Positions 53,885 through 63,695 of a DNA stretch of 64,000 nucleotides are shown in pieces. The translations under genes were made by a program, and so were the position numbers. Every line of letters begins with the position of its first letter. Within the stretch, counting starts at the first letter, position 1. Source of the DNA: Acanthosepion esculentum (taxonomy: Eukaryota; Mollusca; Cephalopoda; Sepiida; Sepiidae); NCBI GenBank assembly GCA_964036315.1, contig OZ038485.1, positions 103,123,235-103,187,234 on the forward strand, given 5' to 3'. The notes beneath the pieces are model-generated. The model was not told the origin of the DNA, made no database searches, and worked only from the letters and a program-made list of their open reading frames with translations.

Positions 53885-54640
53885 ATTATTCTTGATAAAA
53901 CCCAAAGAAGAATCTGCAATGTTATTAGTCCTAACATAGTATCTAAGCTCCAGTCCCTTTCCCACAGTCATAACGTTGCTTCCCCGTGTCTTTTCTACAA
54001 GTAGTTTCATGGTAATTGTCCTGATGAACTTTCCTCTATGGTGTTTAATTATCTCCTCCTACAGACAAAATTGTACATATGGCGACGAGTTAGAACTTCA
54101 TAGATATTCTGAGGTATAACAGCGAATATAGTAAGATTGGTAAGTAAGAGTGTTTTGTTTTGGTGCAAGGAATATTATAGTTTGCTTGGACCACTGATTG
54201 TAGGTAGCCAAGTTTAAAGATAAGACAGTTTGAAAACCAGCCTTTCCCCCATACCCCTTTTGACCTTGTCTCACATTTCTGCGTTTCGCCGAATAAATAT
54301 CACTTTCCTCTGTGGTACCTAGACTTCATGAATTTAAGCGCAGTACTAGATTTGGTCGCAAAGTCTCACCGTTTTTACAGCTGAAATGGCTAGATGTAAC
54401 CATAAATTCTATGTTAACAGTTTCTTCTATCGCACTTCTCGCCTGTGGAACTCTCTTCCGGTTTTCCAGTCAACTTTCATCTTCAAACATTTAAATACAA
54501 TGTCAATCGGTATTTTGTCTTATTCTTTTATTGTCCTCTCTCCTTAAGAGTAGTTTCTCTCACACTCATTAACATCTTGCATATTAGTGGCTTTATTGCC
54601 TTGCTTGGGGTGAAATGATTAAAAAATATTCTTGCTGTAA
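53885..54640 (+). mobile_element. Jockey/CR1-type LINE, 3' end, split by a nested LINE insertion
   Basis: First part: LDKTQRRICNVISPN-type, SHSHNVASPCLFYK, then HGNCPDELSSM. Interrupted at 54043-54301. Second part: VPRLHEFKRSTRFGRKVSPF, ARLACGTLFRF-type and the 3' UTR ending tggctttattgccttgcttg and ggtgaaatga. Removing the insert restores one reading frame across the junction. Confidence 0.9.
54043..54301 (+). mobile_element. Tx1/L1-like LINE 3' UTR insertion with 15-bp target duplication
   Basis: Matches the last 250 bp of 3105-4210 (aaattgtacatatg, aggaatatt, agccaagtttaaagataaga, ttcccccatacccctttt) and ends in gaataaatat. Flanked by actttcctctatggt (54028-54042) and actttcctctgtggt (54302-54316). 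It is a severely 5'-truncated, non-coding copy. Confidence 0.9.
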
Positions 54641-54754
54641 GAGGCGTTGCCTTTTCATGTAAATGAATACAGTTTGTCCCAGTGATGAGTGCAGCTCACT
54701 TTTCGACGAAATTTGTATGAACACGTTTCAGTTGCTGGGCGTATAAATGTGCAT

Positions 54755-54960
54755 TTAACTACATCCGACAACAAGGAGGTTTTGACGAGAAGGGAACCAC
54801 CTCTTAATGGCTGGTGTTCCTAGGCCCACACTGACCTGGGCTGGTATCACCTGCCAGCTATGGAGTCCTCATAATCTGCAATTATCTCCTCCTTTCAACA
54901 AACTCATTCAGTAGCCCTCTACCTTGAGTGGCTCTTGAGCTTCGTACTGGGTGAATATCT
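54755..54960 (+). repeat. Unclassified repeat copy 2 plus third-LINE UTR
   Basis: See 52688-52835. The end, agtagccctctaccttgagt, matches the UTR after the LINE end at 51256-51660. Confidence 0.5.
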
Positions 54961-55644
54961 ATTAAAAATGTCTCAATGGGTGTTTTCCAATTATATTCAT
55001 GCGTCAGAGTATGGTTAGACTTGTAACAAACTTTCCATTAGTTAAAAATCGAGACTGATTGACGACCCCGAAAATGTTTCATTACTGTAAGATGACCCGA
55101 CAAATTATTCTCCGCCACCTGACCAATCAGAAATCATTATTCTGATCAGGAAGTCTTCGCTACGCCTAACTTATACGATTCCTTTTATCGCCAGTAAAAG
55201 GATGCCAAAATTCATAGTAACCAGTTCCGTAAACAACTCCCAGACACGTATCTCTCAGCCAGCCGACATTGGCTGGGCCCACAATTCTTTTCATCTGAAT
55301 AGTCATCGATTTACAACTTTCATGTACGTCCTACTGATCTCTCTTCGTTGTATTTGCGCCAATGTGACTCACGCTCGAACCTAACACTAAATTCTGTCGT
55401 TTTCACACCGACTCACTCGAAAATACCGGCAGTAAAATTCATTCGCCCTTATTTTAACTGTTTTCTTTTCTTTTTTTTTCCTCCAACTCTACAGCTACGT
55501 TTCTCACCTCTCCGTTGTGGTAACATGAGCGTTCCCACATTGGAAACGACTTAAAAACTAATGTTAAGTAAGTCCATCTCCTGCTATAAGCCTAGTGAAT
55601 TTCTGAGGCAAAGAGATATAAACAGAGAAAATGTTTATAAGCAG
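54961..55644. other. Spacer
   Basis: No feature recognised. Confidence 0.4.
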
Positions 55645-55700
55645 TGGGGAACCGGTATGCGTCTTGTTTCAAACAAGACGCATACCGCTTCATCAGAAGT
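55645..55700 (-). repeat. Perfect short palindrome next to CTGATGA
   Basis: cggtatgcgtcttgttt, one base, then its exact complement (17-bp arms). Read on the minus strand it is preceded by tctgatgaag, as in helix II of Penelope-type hammerhead modules, but the GAAAC that should follow is not there (ggttcc instead). Confidence 0.75.
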
Positions 55701-55784
55701 ACTAGAAGGTCGGTGATCGATCTCACTTAAAAGGTGTAATTTCGATTTTTGTATATTAATTCATTCTTCATTTTTTTTTCTTTC

Positions 55785-56240
55785 TCTATAAATAGCGACT
55801 GGAAATGTCTTATTCTTTCTCTAGAAATATTGACTAGAAATTTTTTTCTCTAGAAATATCGACGCACAATTTTTTTTTCATTCTTTCTCTAGAAATACCG
55901 ATGCACAATTTTTTTTCATTTTTTTCTCTATAAATATCAACTGGAAATTTTATTCTTTCTCTATTAATATCGACAATTTCTTTCATTCTTTCTCTATAAA
56001 TATCAACGCACAATGTCTTTCATTATTTCTCTATAAATATCGACTGGAAACATTTTTTCATTCGTTCTCTATGAATATTGACTAAAAATTTCTTTCTTTC
56101 TCTATGCAAATCGGCTGGAAATTTCTTTCTGTATGAATATCGACTGAAAATGTTTCGTTCTTTCTCTATAAATAGAGACCCATAATTTTTTTCTTCGTAA
56201 ATATCTACCCACAATTTCTTTCTCCCCATGCGTTTCCATT
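55785..56240. repeat. Minisatellite, about 35-bp units
   Basis: About 13 units of ctataaatatcgactgg plus aaatttctttcattcttt with many substitutions and length changes. The minus-strand open frame across it (repeating Arg/Lys/Phe/Ile-rich residues) is a by-product of the period. Confidence 0.9.
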
Positions 56241-58584
56241 CTTCATAAATATTTTTCTACAATTTCTTTCTTTTTTTTTTCCAGCCCAAATTATTTATTG
56301 TTTGTTTTTTTTTAATTAATTTTATAAATGTAAATTTATGTCTACTTTCAAAGGGTCTAAGACGCTGTTACGAACAGAATTAACTTAAATTTTCTGCAAT
56401 GAACTTTGTTCGTTCCTCACTGTGGAATAATGGCCACTAAGCTGGTCTCGCAGAAGGTTATGGCTGTAGCAAGTTTAATGCTCGCTTGGTATTTTATAGA
56501 TATTGCCTTGTATCCTATAAATTTATTAGTGTTAATATTTTATATTTGTTCTAATGAAAAGAATCTAGTCTATTTTTTCAAACTGATTAAACAAAACAGA
56601 ATTTCTGAAATTAATTATGTCCGCTAGTGAATAAATTACAGTTAGTATTTATTTATCCACTTACCTACGTCGTAATTGAATGTGACACAAGGTCTAGGTT
56701 TAATGAGGGATTTTCAAAAGCCGTTCAATAATTTATCAAGCCTCCACTCCCGGTACTTTTCCCTTTGGGAGACGCTTTAGACACTGAGTAATGATTCCAG
56801 CTCCATCTTGCAGGAGATACACTACCTGGAGGGATTAACCCTTGGGGCTCGAGTTAATATTAATTTCAAAATACTCCGGCTCGTGCCAGGGAAATTCATT
56901 TTTCCGGCCTCCCCACTAAGGCAGGATGTGGCACAAGGTCATTTGTACGTGCGGTCCCCCATACACATACATAGGAAATATAGGCCCATGATAAAAACTG
57001 CTCAGCCCACGCGACCATTGTCACACTGGCGTCAACATTACACCGACTCCACCTGTCTTAGCGCAATGTGGGAGGTGCTGCCGTATGATTAGAATCTCCG
57101 GGAACGAGCGTCTTCTTCCATCGAAAAGTTTATTCCACTTACGACCAAAAGTGAACTCCTGTGCCAGGGAAGGATGATAAATTACAATATTTACTAGCAT
57201 ATAGGTATCCCAACTCTTCTATAGCGGGTGAGCTTCTTCACTTCCCATCGCCCCACCCCCCTAAAAATGTCTGAAAAATATCTACTGATGCTAATATGAT
57301 AAGTTACGGTAATTAGTCGGCAGGCCATACCAGACGCTGAACCAATTTACATGGGCCTGCGATTATGAGAGGCTTGTTATCCCTGGAGACCCTACGATAA
57401 AGAATATTGATATTTTAAAGCTAGTCAAGCAGATCCTTTTACACAAAATATTATTTCAAAAGAGATCCATAAAAGATTTAGCATTGATTACAAAAATACT
57501 CAATGAACGGTTAAAACGACATTTCCCATCTGTCATGGACCGATTACCAAATTTGTACGGATAGTATTTTTTTTTTTTTTTAGATAGTAATCTCATGTTT
57601 ACTCAGATGTCATAGACTTGCAGTATTTGTAGCTAGCCTAACCTAACTTCCATTTATAGTATAATATTAAAGAGTTTGGAGTGTATTATATAGCATGAAA
57701 AACAGCATTGATATATGCTAACGAATATTTTTTTTTCTATTGGAAGCCTTTTCTTGGAAAAATGGAAAAGGGTTCAAATTTGTAACAGAGTGATTTCTGT
57801 TTCGGTTAATGAGAGAACAGTGTATACAGTGGGTAATTTTAACATTCCATTCGTTTTGGAATCGCTAAAAAAATACTTTTGAAGAATTTTGTAAAACAAT
57901 ACTCCAAATATTTCATCCGTATGTTACGTTTTGAAAGAACTGCTGTAAATAGAAGAATTCCGCAAAACAATACTTCAATTATTTTCGTTTATGTAACCTG
58001 TTAAAAGATTTACTGTAAAATGAAAATGAAAAAAACGATCATTAATTATTACTAACATAACAGAAACGATCACTAAGTGAGAGCTTTTGTTTTTTTTTAA
58101 TAATCTATGCGTTCTTTTCAGTAGACAACGGAACTTTTGAAATATTGAAGTAAAAAAAAAAAAATGAATGTAGCAAATGCCAAACACATTAACCCTTATA
58201 TGAAATAATAGCATTCGGACTATCACGCTATTAAGAAAAATGGAACGAGTCATCGTATACAAGCTAGTAGACAGTTAATTGAGATTAGATATAAGGATCT
58301 TTTCTCGTTTCTTGTTTATCTGCGGCCAAGAACCAATGTTTATATCGCCAAGACCCAGGGGACCCGAATCCATAGGCAACATCTCCCGATTGCATTTGTA
58401 GTAATATTCAAAATTTAATAGTTAAAAAGAACAATGTTAAAAAGCGACGTAACAAAGTATCAAAAAGAGTATATATACATATGTGTATCTGTGTAAGTAA
58501 GATTTAAGGAACAGCAGATATTTTTATGTATAATGATTAATATTAAAAATAGAGGATTAATATTATATTTTTAAAAATTGCTTG
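56241..58584. other. 2.3 kb spacer without recognised gene
   Basis: AT-rich except 56690-57200, which is GC-richer and contains gtgacacaaggtc-like words (56685, 56932) shared with 9565 and 10890. Poly-T at 57571. I could not identify a coding exon or RNA gene on either strand. Confidence 0.4.
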
Positions 58585-58589
58585 ATTTT

Positions 58590-58656
58590 TAAATATCAAC
58601 TTTACCCGGACTTCGAAGTTTCCTGGTAAGATTTACGTTCTTCAGGGGGTCCGGTT
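58590..58656 (-). ncRNA. Hammerhead-like module (decayed), minus strand
   Basis: Minus strand: ccggacccc then CTGAAGA (58639-58645), an imperfect helix II with gtaa/ttac, GAAAC (58618-58622), a CTTCGAAG helix III, GTC (58609-58611) and cgggtaaa. Helix I ACCC/GGGT has four pairs with a C-C mismatch next to the core. Core residues fit CUGANGA and the cleavage triplet is canonical. A mirror copy lies at 59240-59325. Confidence 0.55.
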
Positions 58657-58659
58657 TTA

Positions 58660-58721
58660 AATGACACTTCCAATGATCGAGGCAGGAGTAAATGGTAGTG
58701 TCGTCAGTGTTGATGCCAAGT

Positions 58722-58725
<4 letters not shown>
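58660..58725 (-). mobile_element. Jockey/CR1-type LINE, RT motif C scrap
   Basis: Minus strand encodes [14 protein letters not shown], the region around YADD, joined directly to the Penelope-like end at 58656 and to the TA array at 58722. Confidence 0.65.
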
Positions 58726-58811
<86 letters not shown>

Positions 58812-58870
58812 TTGTATGTGTATATACATATATATACACACATCTGTATAAATATATATATATGCGTGTG
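58722..58870. repeat. (TA)n(GT)n microsatellite, about 35 TA units
   Basis: Long TA run to 58793, GT run, then short TA/CA mixtures. Confidence 0.97.
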
Positions 58871-59239
58871 TGTAAATATTTACTTTGTTACTTTAATAAT
58901 AATATAACATAATAAATCAATTAAAATATTAAGTAAAAATATTAACTTAAAATCTTATAATTCAATTAGTAATACAAATTATCAAATATTATAATTTAAT
59001 TAATAATATAACATGACAACTTCTATGTGAACCATAATAAAAATTTAATTTCAAAAAGAAAATTTACAACTGAAGAAAAATCTACAGCTGAACAATGAAA
59101 GACGTAAACAAAAGCAAAATTTCATGAACGTGCGCGTATAAAAGAACGCTAAATTCATGAATACACACGTGCACAAAACGGAGTAAAAAAGCGGATTGAA
59201 GAAAACGTGGAACAAATTGAAAAAAAAATTGGAAATATT
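58871..59239. other. AT-rich spacer
   Basis: Nothing recognised; interior between two inverted hammerhead-like modules. Confidence 0.4.
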
Positions 59240-59325
59240 GATTAAAACTCCCTGAAGACTGAAAATGTTACCAAGAAACTTCGAAGTCGGGATAAAATTG
59301 ATATTTAAAAGTCAAGTAATCTTTT
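59240..59325 (+). ncRNA. Hammerhead-like module (decayed), plus strand
   Basis: CTGAAGA at 59252-59258, GAAAC at 59275-59279, palindromic CTTCGAAG helix III and GTC at 59286-59288. Helix I TCC/GGG closes directly on the core; helix II is poorly paired. Followed by gataaaattgatatttaaaa, which also follows the mirror copy at 58590-58656. Confidence 0.55.
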
Positions 59326-59384
59326 CATATAATATATATTTTTTAAATTCTAAGCAATGTGTAGTATCACCAACAAAACAAATT

Positions 59385-59425
59385 TAGTCCGATGAGGTCC
59401 TAAAGGCCGAAACGCATCGTAAGCA
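59385..59425 (+). ncRNA. Hammerhead-like core with good helix II
   Basis: ccgatga (one base from CUGAUGA), helix II GGTC/GGCC with loop ctaaa, then GAAACGC, atcgtaagc. No clear cleavage triplet. Followed within 20 bp by the TA array and a mariner relic. Confidence 0.4.
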
Positions 59426-59439
59426 AACTTTTCGATTTT

Positions 59440-59760
59440 GTCATATATATATATATATATATATATATGGCAACAGGACTCTGCACCATGCCACACAAGC
59501 AGGATAACCCAGTCATGGCTGTCATACAATTTCATCACTCCTTACATCTGGCTACCTAGCTCCCCAGACTGTAACACCCTTGCTTATTATGTGTGGATCG
59601 CAGTTGAGCGAGAGATCAACAAAACTCCTTGTATCACCAAAAATAAACAGAAGGCAAGGATTAGGGCAGTACCCACCAGTTTAAACAGACCGTCCAGAAG
59701 AGTTGCAGGTAATTCCGAAGTTGTCTGCAGGCCGTGATTGAAGCCAATGGCGATTTTAAT
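59440..59760 (+). mobile_element. Tc1/mariner-group transposase C-terminal relic
   Basis: After a TA array the plus strand encodes WQQDSAPCHTSRITQSWLSY, then SSPDCNTLAYYVWIAVEREI and NKTPCITKN. QQD..PCH and SPD...YYVW are the second and third acidic motifs of the DDD transposase core; the third-block Asn-Pro is mutated to Asn-Thr. Frame continues to 59737 with shifts. First catalytic block missing. Confidence 0.85.
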
Positions 59761-59889
59761 GGCAAAAAAATCACCTCTTTAATATTTCAAGATATTCTGT
59801 GTAATTTTAGTAAATATATCTGATAAAATGAGAAGACTGTTATTTTCATTTTGGAGTAATTTAGACGACAATTTATCCATTAGACCCTG

Positions 59890-60440
59890 CATGTGCGTGC
59901 ATGTATGTATGTAAAACCTTTGCTAGTGGTCGCAACGTGTGGCACAGAGCTGTTGTAGAAGGATGTAAATCAGCAGAAGAAAAGAATTTAGCACATGCAC
60001 CACTGAAAAGGAAAGGTATTACCAGGAGCTTGTCTGATGGCACTGCAAGCGGGAAATGCGGGACATGTGGTCGTCTCCTACTGTCAAAAGCTGGGTATGT
60101 TAATCATCTGAAATCACACGAGAGACGACTTCACTCTGTGTTGCCTCCACGAGCCGGTGATACTGCATGTGTGATCTGCAGGGAAGTAGGGGAATTGACA
60201 TCTGGATTGAAAAGGCAGAAGATCTTTTTTGAAAAGGCAAAAGAATTTTTGGTGGTACACAAGGATGACCTACCACAGCAACATCCGCTTAACCCTGTGA
60301 AAACTCTGGAGCACGCCTGTCGTCTATACTACAGTCTTTGCAAATCAGCTTCTTGTTTGAAGAGCCTCTTTGAAGTCATTCGAGAGGAAACAGTAATCTA
60401 CATTGAATGTAGGTGTTGATGGTCAAGACGGCAGTCATTT
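59890..60440 (+). CDS. LINE-derived C-terminal zinc-finger fragment, 172-codon open frame
   Basis: One open frame, 59901-60419. It starts with a NVWHRAVVEGCKSAEEKNLA helix of the kind seen at the end of endonuclease-RT LINE proteins, then a basic segment, then a C2H2 finger (CGTCGRLLLSKAGYVNHLKS plus H, Cys-X2-Cys and His-X3-His). A second C..C (CVIC) has lost its histidines. The last 70 residues have no recognised domain. The start codon is only the first Met of the frame. It is probably a retroelement remnant, not a host gene. Confidence 0.6.
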
Positions 60441-60457
60441 ATGAAGATGAGGCAATG

Positions 60458-60458
<1 letters not shown>

Positions 60459-60503
<45 letters not shown>

Positions 60504-60667
60504 TATATATGCGTGTATGTGTGAGTATATAAGTGTGTGTGTGTGTGTATGTATATGTGCATATATATATATATGTATGTGTGTGTGTGTGTATGTATAT
60601 GTGCATGTGTGTGTATGTATGCATGTATATGTGCATATATATATATGTATGTATGTGTGTGTGTATT
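60459..60667. repeat. Compound TA/CA/GT microsatellite
   Basis: Alternating TA, CA and GT blocks, with tatgtgcatat interspersed. Confidence 0.97.
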
Positions 60668-60684
60668 TTTTTATTATACTGTTA

Positions 60685-60735
60685 CTTGATTTAAGCATTC
60701 GGCTCACATGAGACATCTTCAGAGTGGTTATATGG
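60685..60735 (-). mobile_element. Penelope-like end with CUGAAGA core
   Basis: Minus strand: accactctgaagatgtctca, tgtgagccgaatgcttaaat. The hairpin ctca/tgag sits between CTGAAGA and CGAA, with GAAAC changed to GAATG. Confidence 0.45.
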
Positions 60736-60809
60736 ACATTTAAACAAAGATTCACCATCAAAGATGATATTCTGTTATGCTTGCTATGCGACGATAACGG
60801 TCGTGGAAT

Positions 60810-60812
<3 letters not shown>

Positions 60813-60867
<55 letters not shown>
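60813..60867. repeat. (TA)n microsatellite
   Basis: About 27 TA units. Confidence 0.97.
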
Positions 60868-60870
<3 letters not shown>

Positions 60871-60917
60871 TTCCAAGAGGATAGATTCCAGGTAGAACTC
60901 AATGTCCAGGACAGAGT

Positions 60918-61113
60918 AATAATATAATAAAAAAGCTCAAGCACTAATATTCCATAGTTTTTATTTATTACATTGGAATCGTAATTACGATCCAATTCAT
61001 CAGACCTACAAATTCAAAAAGAATTTGAAGATCTGATGAATTGGATCGTGATTACCATTTCAGTGTAATAAATTATAACCATGGAATATTAGTGTTTGAT
61101 CTTTTTATTATAT

Positions 61114-61122
<9 letters not shown>
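60918..61122. repeat. 205-bp imperfect palindrome, Penelope-like
   Basis: Left arm aatataataaaaaagctcaa, gcactaatattccata, tttattacattggaatcgta, atccaattcatcaga; right arm is the complement with a few changes. Each arm includes tctgatgaattggatcg, a CUGAUGA core followed in the left arm by a hairpin attggatcgta/tacgattccaat. Loop centre at 61018. Flanked by TA arrays on both sides. Confidence 0.75.
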
Positions 61123-61171
<49 letters not shown>

Positions 61172-61200
61172 TGTGTGTGTGCGTGTATGTTTTAAAATTA
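61123..61200. repeat. (TA)n(GT)n microsatellite
   Basis: About 24 TA units then short GT run. Confidence 0.97.
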
Positions 61201-61570
61201 GTATATATGATTCCGACAATGTTTTTATTCTTTTTATTCTTTTTATTTTTGACAATTGGAAAACGTTCATGAATATATACTTGTTCCGAAATTTATCCGA
61301 TTATGCTCTTCGCCGTTAAAGGCTTCACCAAATCAGAAAGCATTCTGTCGACATAGAAAACGCACGGATAAAAACAAACAAAAAACAAACTTTTACTTTC
61401 TACAAATTCTGAAGTATTATATCTTTCGACTCGAAAACCGAAAATAAATGTTAATGACTTTTTTTAAAATTCACTCATCTTCTTTCTGGAGGAACGCCAG
61501 CTTGGGAAAATAATTAGATTTTATTATTTAAACAAACACGAATACGCATACACCCATCTGTTTTTCGCTT
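61201..61570. other. AT-rich spacer
   Basis: Nothing recognised. Confidence 0.4.
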
Positions 61571-61572
61571 TC

Positions 61573-61720
61573 GGATCTGATGAAGCCTCACAAACAATGT
61601 GAGTTCATAAGCACCATTTCAAGCTTTATTTAACCGGAAGTCCAAGTGGCCGAATCGGTTAAGCACGTCAGATCTAATAGGCGGTGCAGATTCGAATCCT
61701 GCCGGAGAAGGCATATTTTC
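61573..61720 (+). mobile_element. Hammerhead-core remnant and tRNA-like head
   Basis: ctgatgaagcctcacaaaca then atgtgagttcataagc gives CUGAUGA and a CCTCACA/TGTGAG hairpin, with the GAAAC lost. Sixty bases on, aagtggccgaatcggttaag and cagattcgaatcctgc are A- and B-box-like and the T arm pairs four of five. The acceptor stem does not pair, so it is a tRNA-like SINE head, not a tRNA gene. Confidence 0.5.
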
Positions 61721-61853
61721 TGTCAAGATTTCTCGAATATCCAGGCCGGTAAATGGAATTAATTATAAACACTAATTAATTTTAACAAACAAACAAACCA
61801 TTTACTCGAATATGAGTATTCATCTAAAATAACGTTTAAGCAAAACAATTTTA

Positions 61854-61855
<2 letters not shown>

Positions 61856-61907
<52 letters not shown>

Positions 61908-61945
61908 TGTGTGTGTGTGTGTGTGTATGTATATATATATATAAA
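61856..61945. repeat. (TA)n(GT)n(TA)n microsatellite
   Basis: About 22 TA units, GT run, then TA again. Confidence 0.97.
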
Positions 61946-62113
61946 TAAAGGGGAATTTTTTTTATTTTTTATTAATCCGACAGATTTTTCTTATTTAAAC
62001 GTTATTTTTAGTGGGTTCTCGTACTTGAATATTCATGCTGGTAGACGAAAATAAATTGTTTAATAAATAAATGGAGCGTCTACTCAAATACGAGCATCCA
62101 CTAAAAATAAAGC

Positions 62114-62153
<40 letters not shown>
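62114..62153. repeat. (GT)n microsatellite
   Basis: About 19 GT units. Confidence 0.97.
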
Positions 62154-62174
62154 GGAATACAATAATAATTATTT

Positions 62175-62430
62175 GCAGAAGCGTGGAAAAAAGCATTCGA
62201 GGAACATAATGAGGAAAGAGGTCTTGGAGAATATGACACTCACAAGACATATTGAACTGCAGAGGGAAATATCGAGTAAGAACCTCCGGAATGAGCTTGT
62301 GTAAATGGATGGTAGAGTAGCGAATGGGGAGGATAATATGCGGTAAACCGTTGCCTGAAGCTACAAATGAAGCAAAGAAATTGTAGAGAGCGGTGATCGT
62401 TAAGGTCCCGAGGGGACACGGAACATAAAA
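62175..62430 (+). mobile_element. RTE-like endonuclease-RT LINE, 3' end fragment
   Basis: Encodes RNIMRKEVLENMTLTRHIEL then frame loss, then the UTR gtagagagcggtgatcgtta and gaggggacacggaacataaa. Confidence 0.8.
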
Positions 62431-63170
62431 GAAGTGCATATGTCTTATATATTTTTATTTTTTTAAATGTTAAATAAAATTTCTTCGCCAGCCTCTCATG
62501 TTTATTTACTAAATTTTTCTTTAACTGTATGAAAGTACAAAGTTACATTTAATATAATTTGTCACTCTCAACCAGGATACATGGTTTGAATGTCTGTTGC
62601 CTTTCCAGTTTACTCCAGATCTCTACTAGTACCCTTACATGCAGGGCGCGATAAAAATACCCACGCCTACATAATGGAAAGACATTAGCTACATCAATGT
62701 CTCTCAACTCTTTCTCTTTTTGCCATGATTCACTTAAGCATATGTAAAATCCTGATGCCTCCCCCCGCATGATATATATTTCTTATTATTCGAAAAGTAA
62801 ACTCCTATTCACATGGAGGAAGTATAAAAGGCCATTAACTTAACTTTCCTGAAGAACTTGAGACTGCCTATATGCAATAGTATTATCATTTAATTTTAGA
62901 ATTTTAGAATATTTATAAAAATATTGTGTTACTAATATATATATATATATATATAGTTAATTTAAAAACAGAGCATTTACTTAAATAAATTGTATGTAAT
63001 AATAACGTATAAACAGAAAAATATATTGAATAACTGTAGGACTTGATCGATTTCATTTTGTGGCCATTGTTTACGTTAAGATCCGTTTCGTGAGCAGACA
63101 TGAATGATCGAAAGAAATCGTTGAAGATTGTGTTTAAAAGCAGTAATTTGGACTTTGCTAACCAGACGCT
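62431..63170. other. AT-rich spacer with small (TA)n at 62936-62956
   Basis: taacgtataaacagaaaaatat at 63004 (split here as two words in the copy at 63308) shows that 62960-63020 and 63275-63320 are a duplicated pair sharing atttacttaaataaattgta. No gene recognised. Confidence 0.45.
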
Positions 63171-63242
63171 TCTCTGTAGCTGAGTGGTATAGCACGTCAG
63201 ATCAAATAACGGTTTCCGTATAGGAATACATGCTCAATTCCT
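63171..63242 (+). repeat. tRNA-like SINE head
   Basis: ctctgtagctgagtggtata then gcacgtcagatc is a good D-arm/A box; catgctcaattcctg is a weak B box. The agcacgtcagatc word is shared with the head at 61650. tRNA-like, not a gene. Confidence 0.5.
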
Positions 63243-63318
63243 GTATATTTTTTTTACAAAATTTTCGAACGTTCAGAATTTACTTAAATAAATTGTATCT
63301 AATAATAACGTATAAACA

Positions 63319-63320
<2 letters not shown>

Positions 63321-63366
<46 letters not shown>

Positions 63367-63370
63367 AAAT

Positions 63371-63403
<33 letters not shown>

Positions 63404-63461
63404 CAAAATTGTGTATATATATATATATCAAAATTTTGTGTGTATATATATATATCAAAAT

Positions 63462-63514
<53 letters not shown>

Positions 63515-63692
63515 TCTGTATATATATATATATATCAAAATTGTGTGTATATATATATATATATATCAAAATTGTGTGTATATATATATATCTATATCAA
63601 AATTGTGTGTATATATATATATCAAAATTGTGTGTATATATATCAAAATTGTGTGTATATATATCAAAATATACACACACACACACACACAC
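63321..63692. repeat. Higher-order array: (TA)n blocks punctuated by tcaaaattgtgtgt
   Basis: About ten TA blocks of different length, each followed by atcaaaattgtgtgta (two have tctgtat- or ttttgtgt-type variants), ending in a CA run. This is a minisatellite whose units contain a variable TA microsatellite. Confidence 0.95.
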
Positions 63693-63695
63693 ACA

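Noticed and set aside
55785..56240. Repetitive Arg/Lys/Phe-rich minus-strand protein
   Set aside because: It is produced by the 35-bp minisatellite period; units differ by indels that break frame.
56406..56627. 73-codon frame with a hydrophobic stretch
   Set aside because: No start context, homologous family or splice evidence; expected by chance in AT-rich DNA.
61641..61715. tRNA gene (Leu-like)
   Set aside because: A and B boxes and most of the T arm are present, but the acceptor and anticodon stems do not pair.
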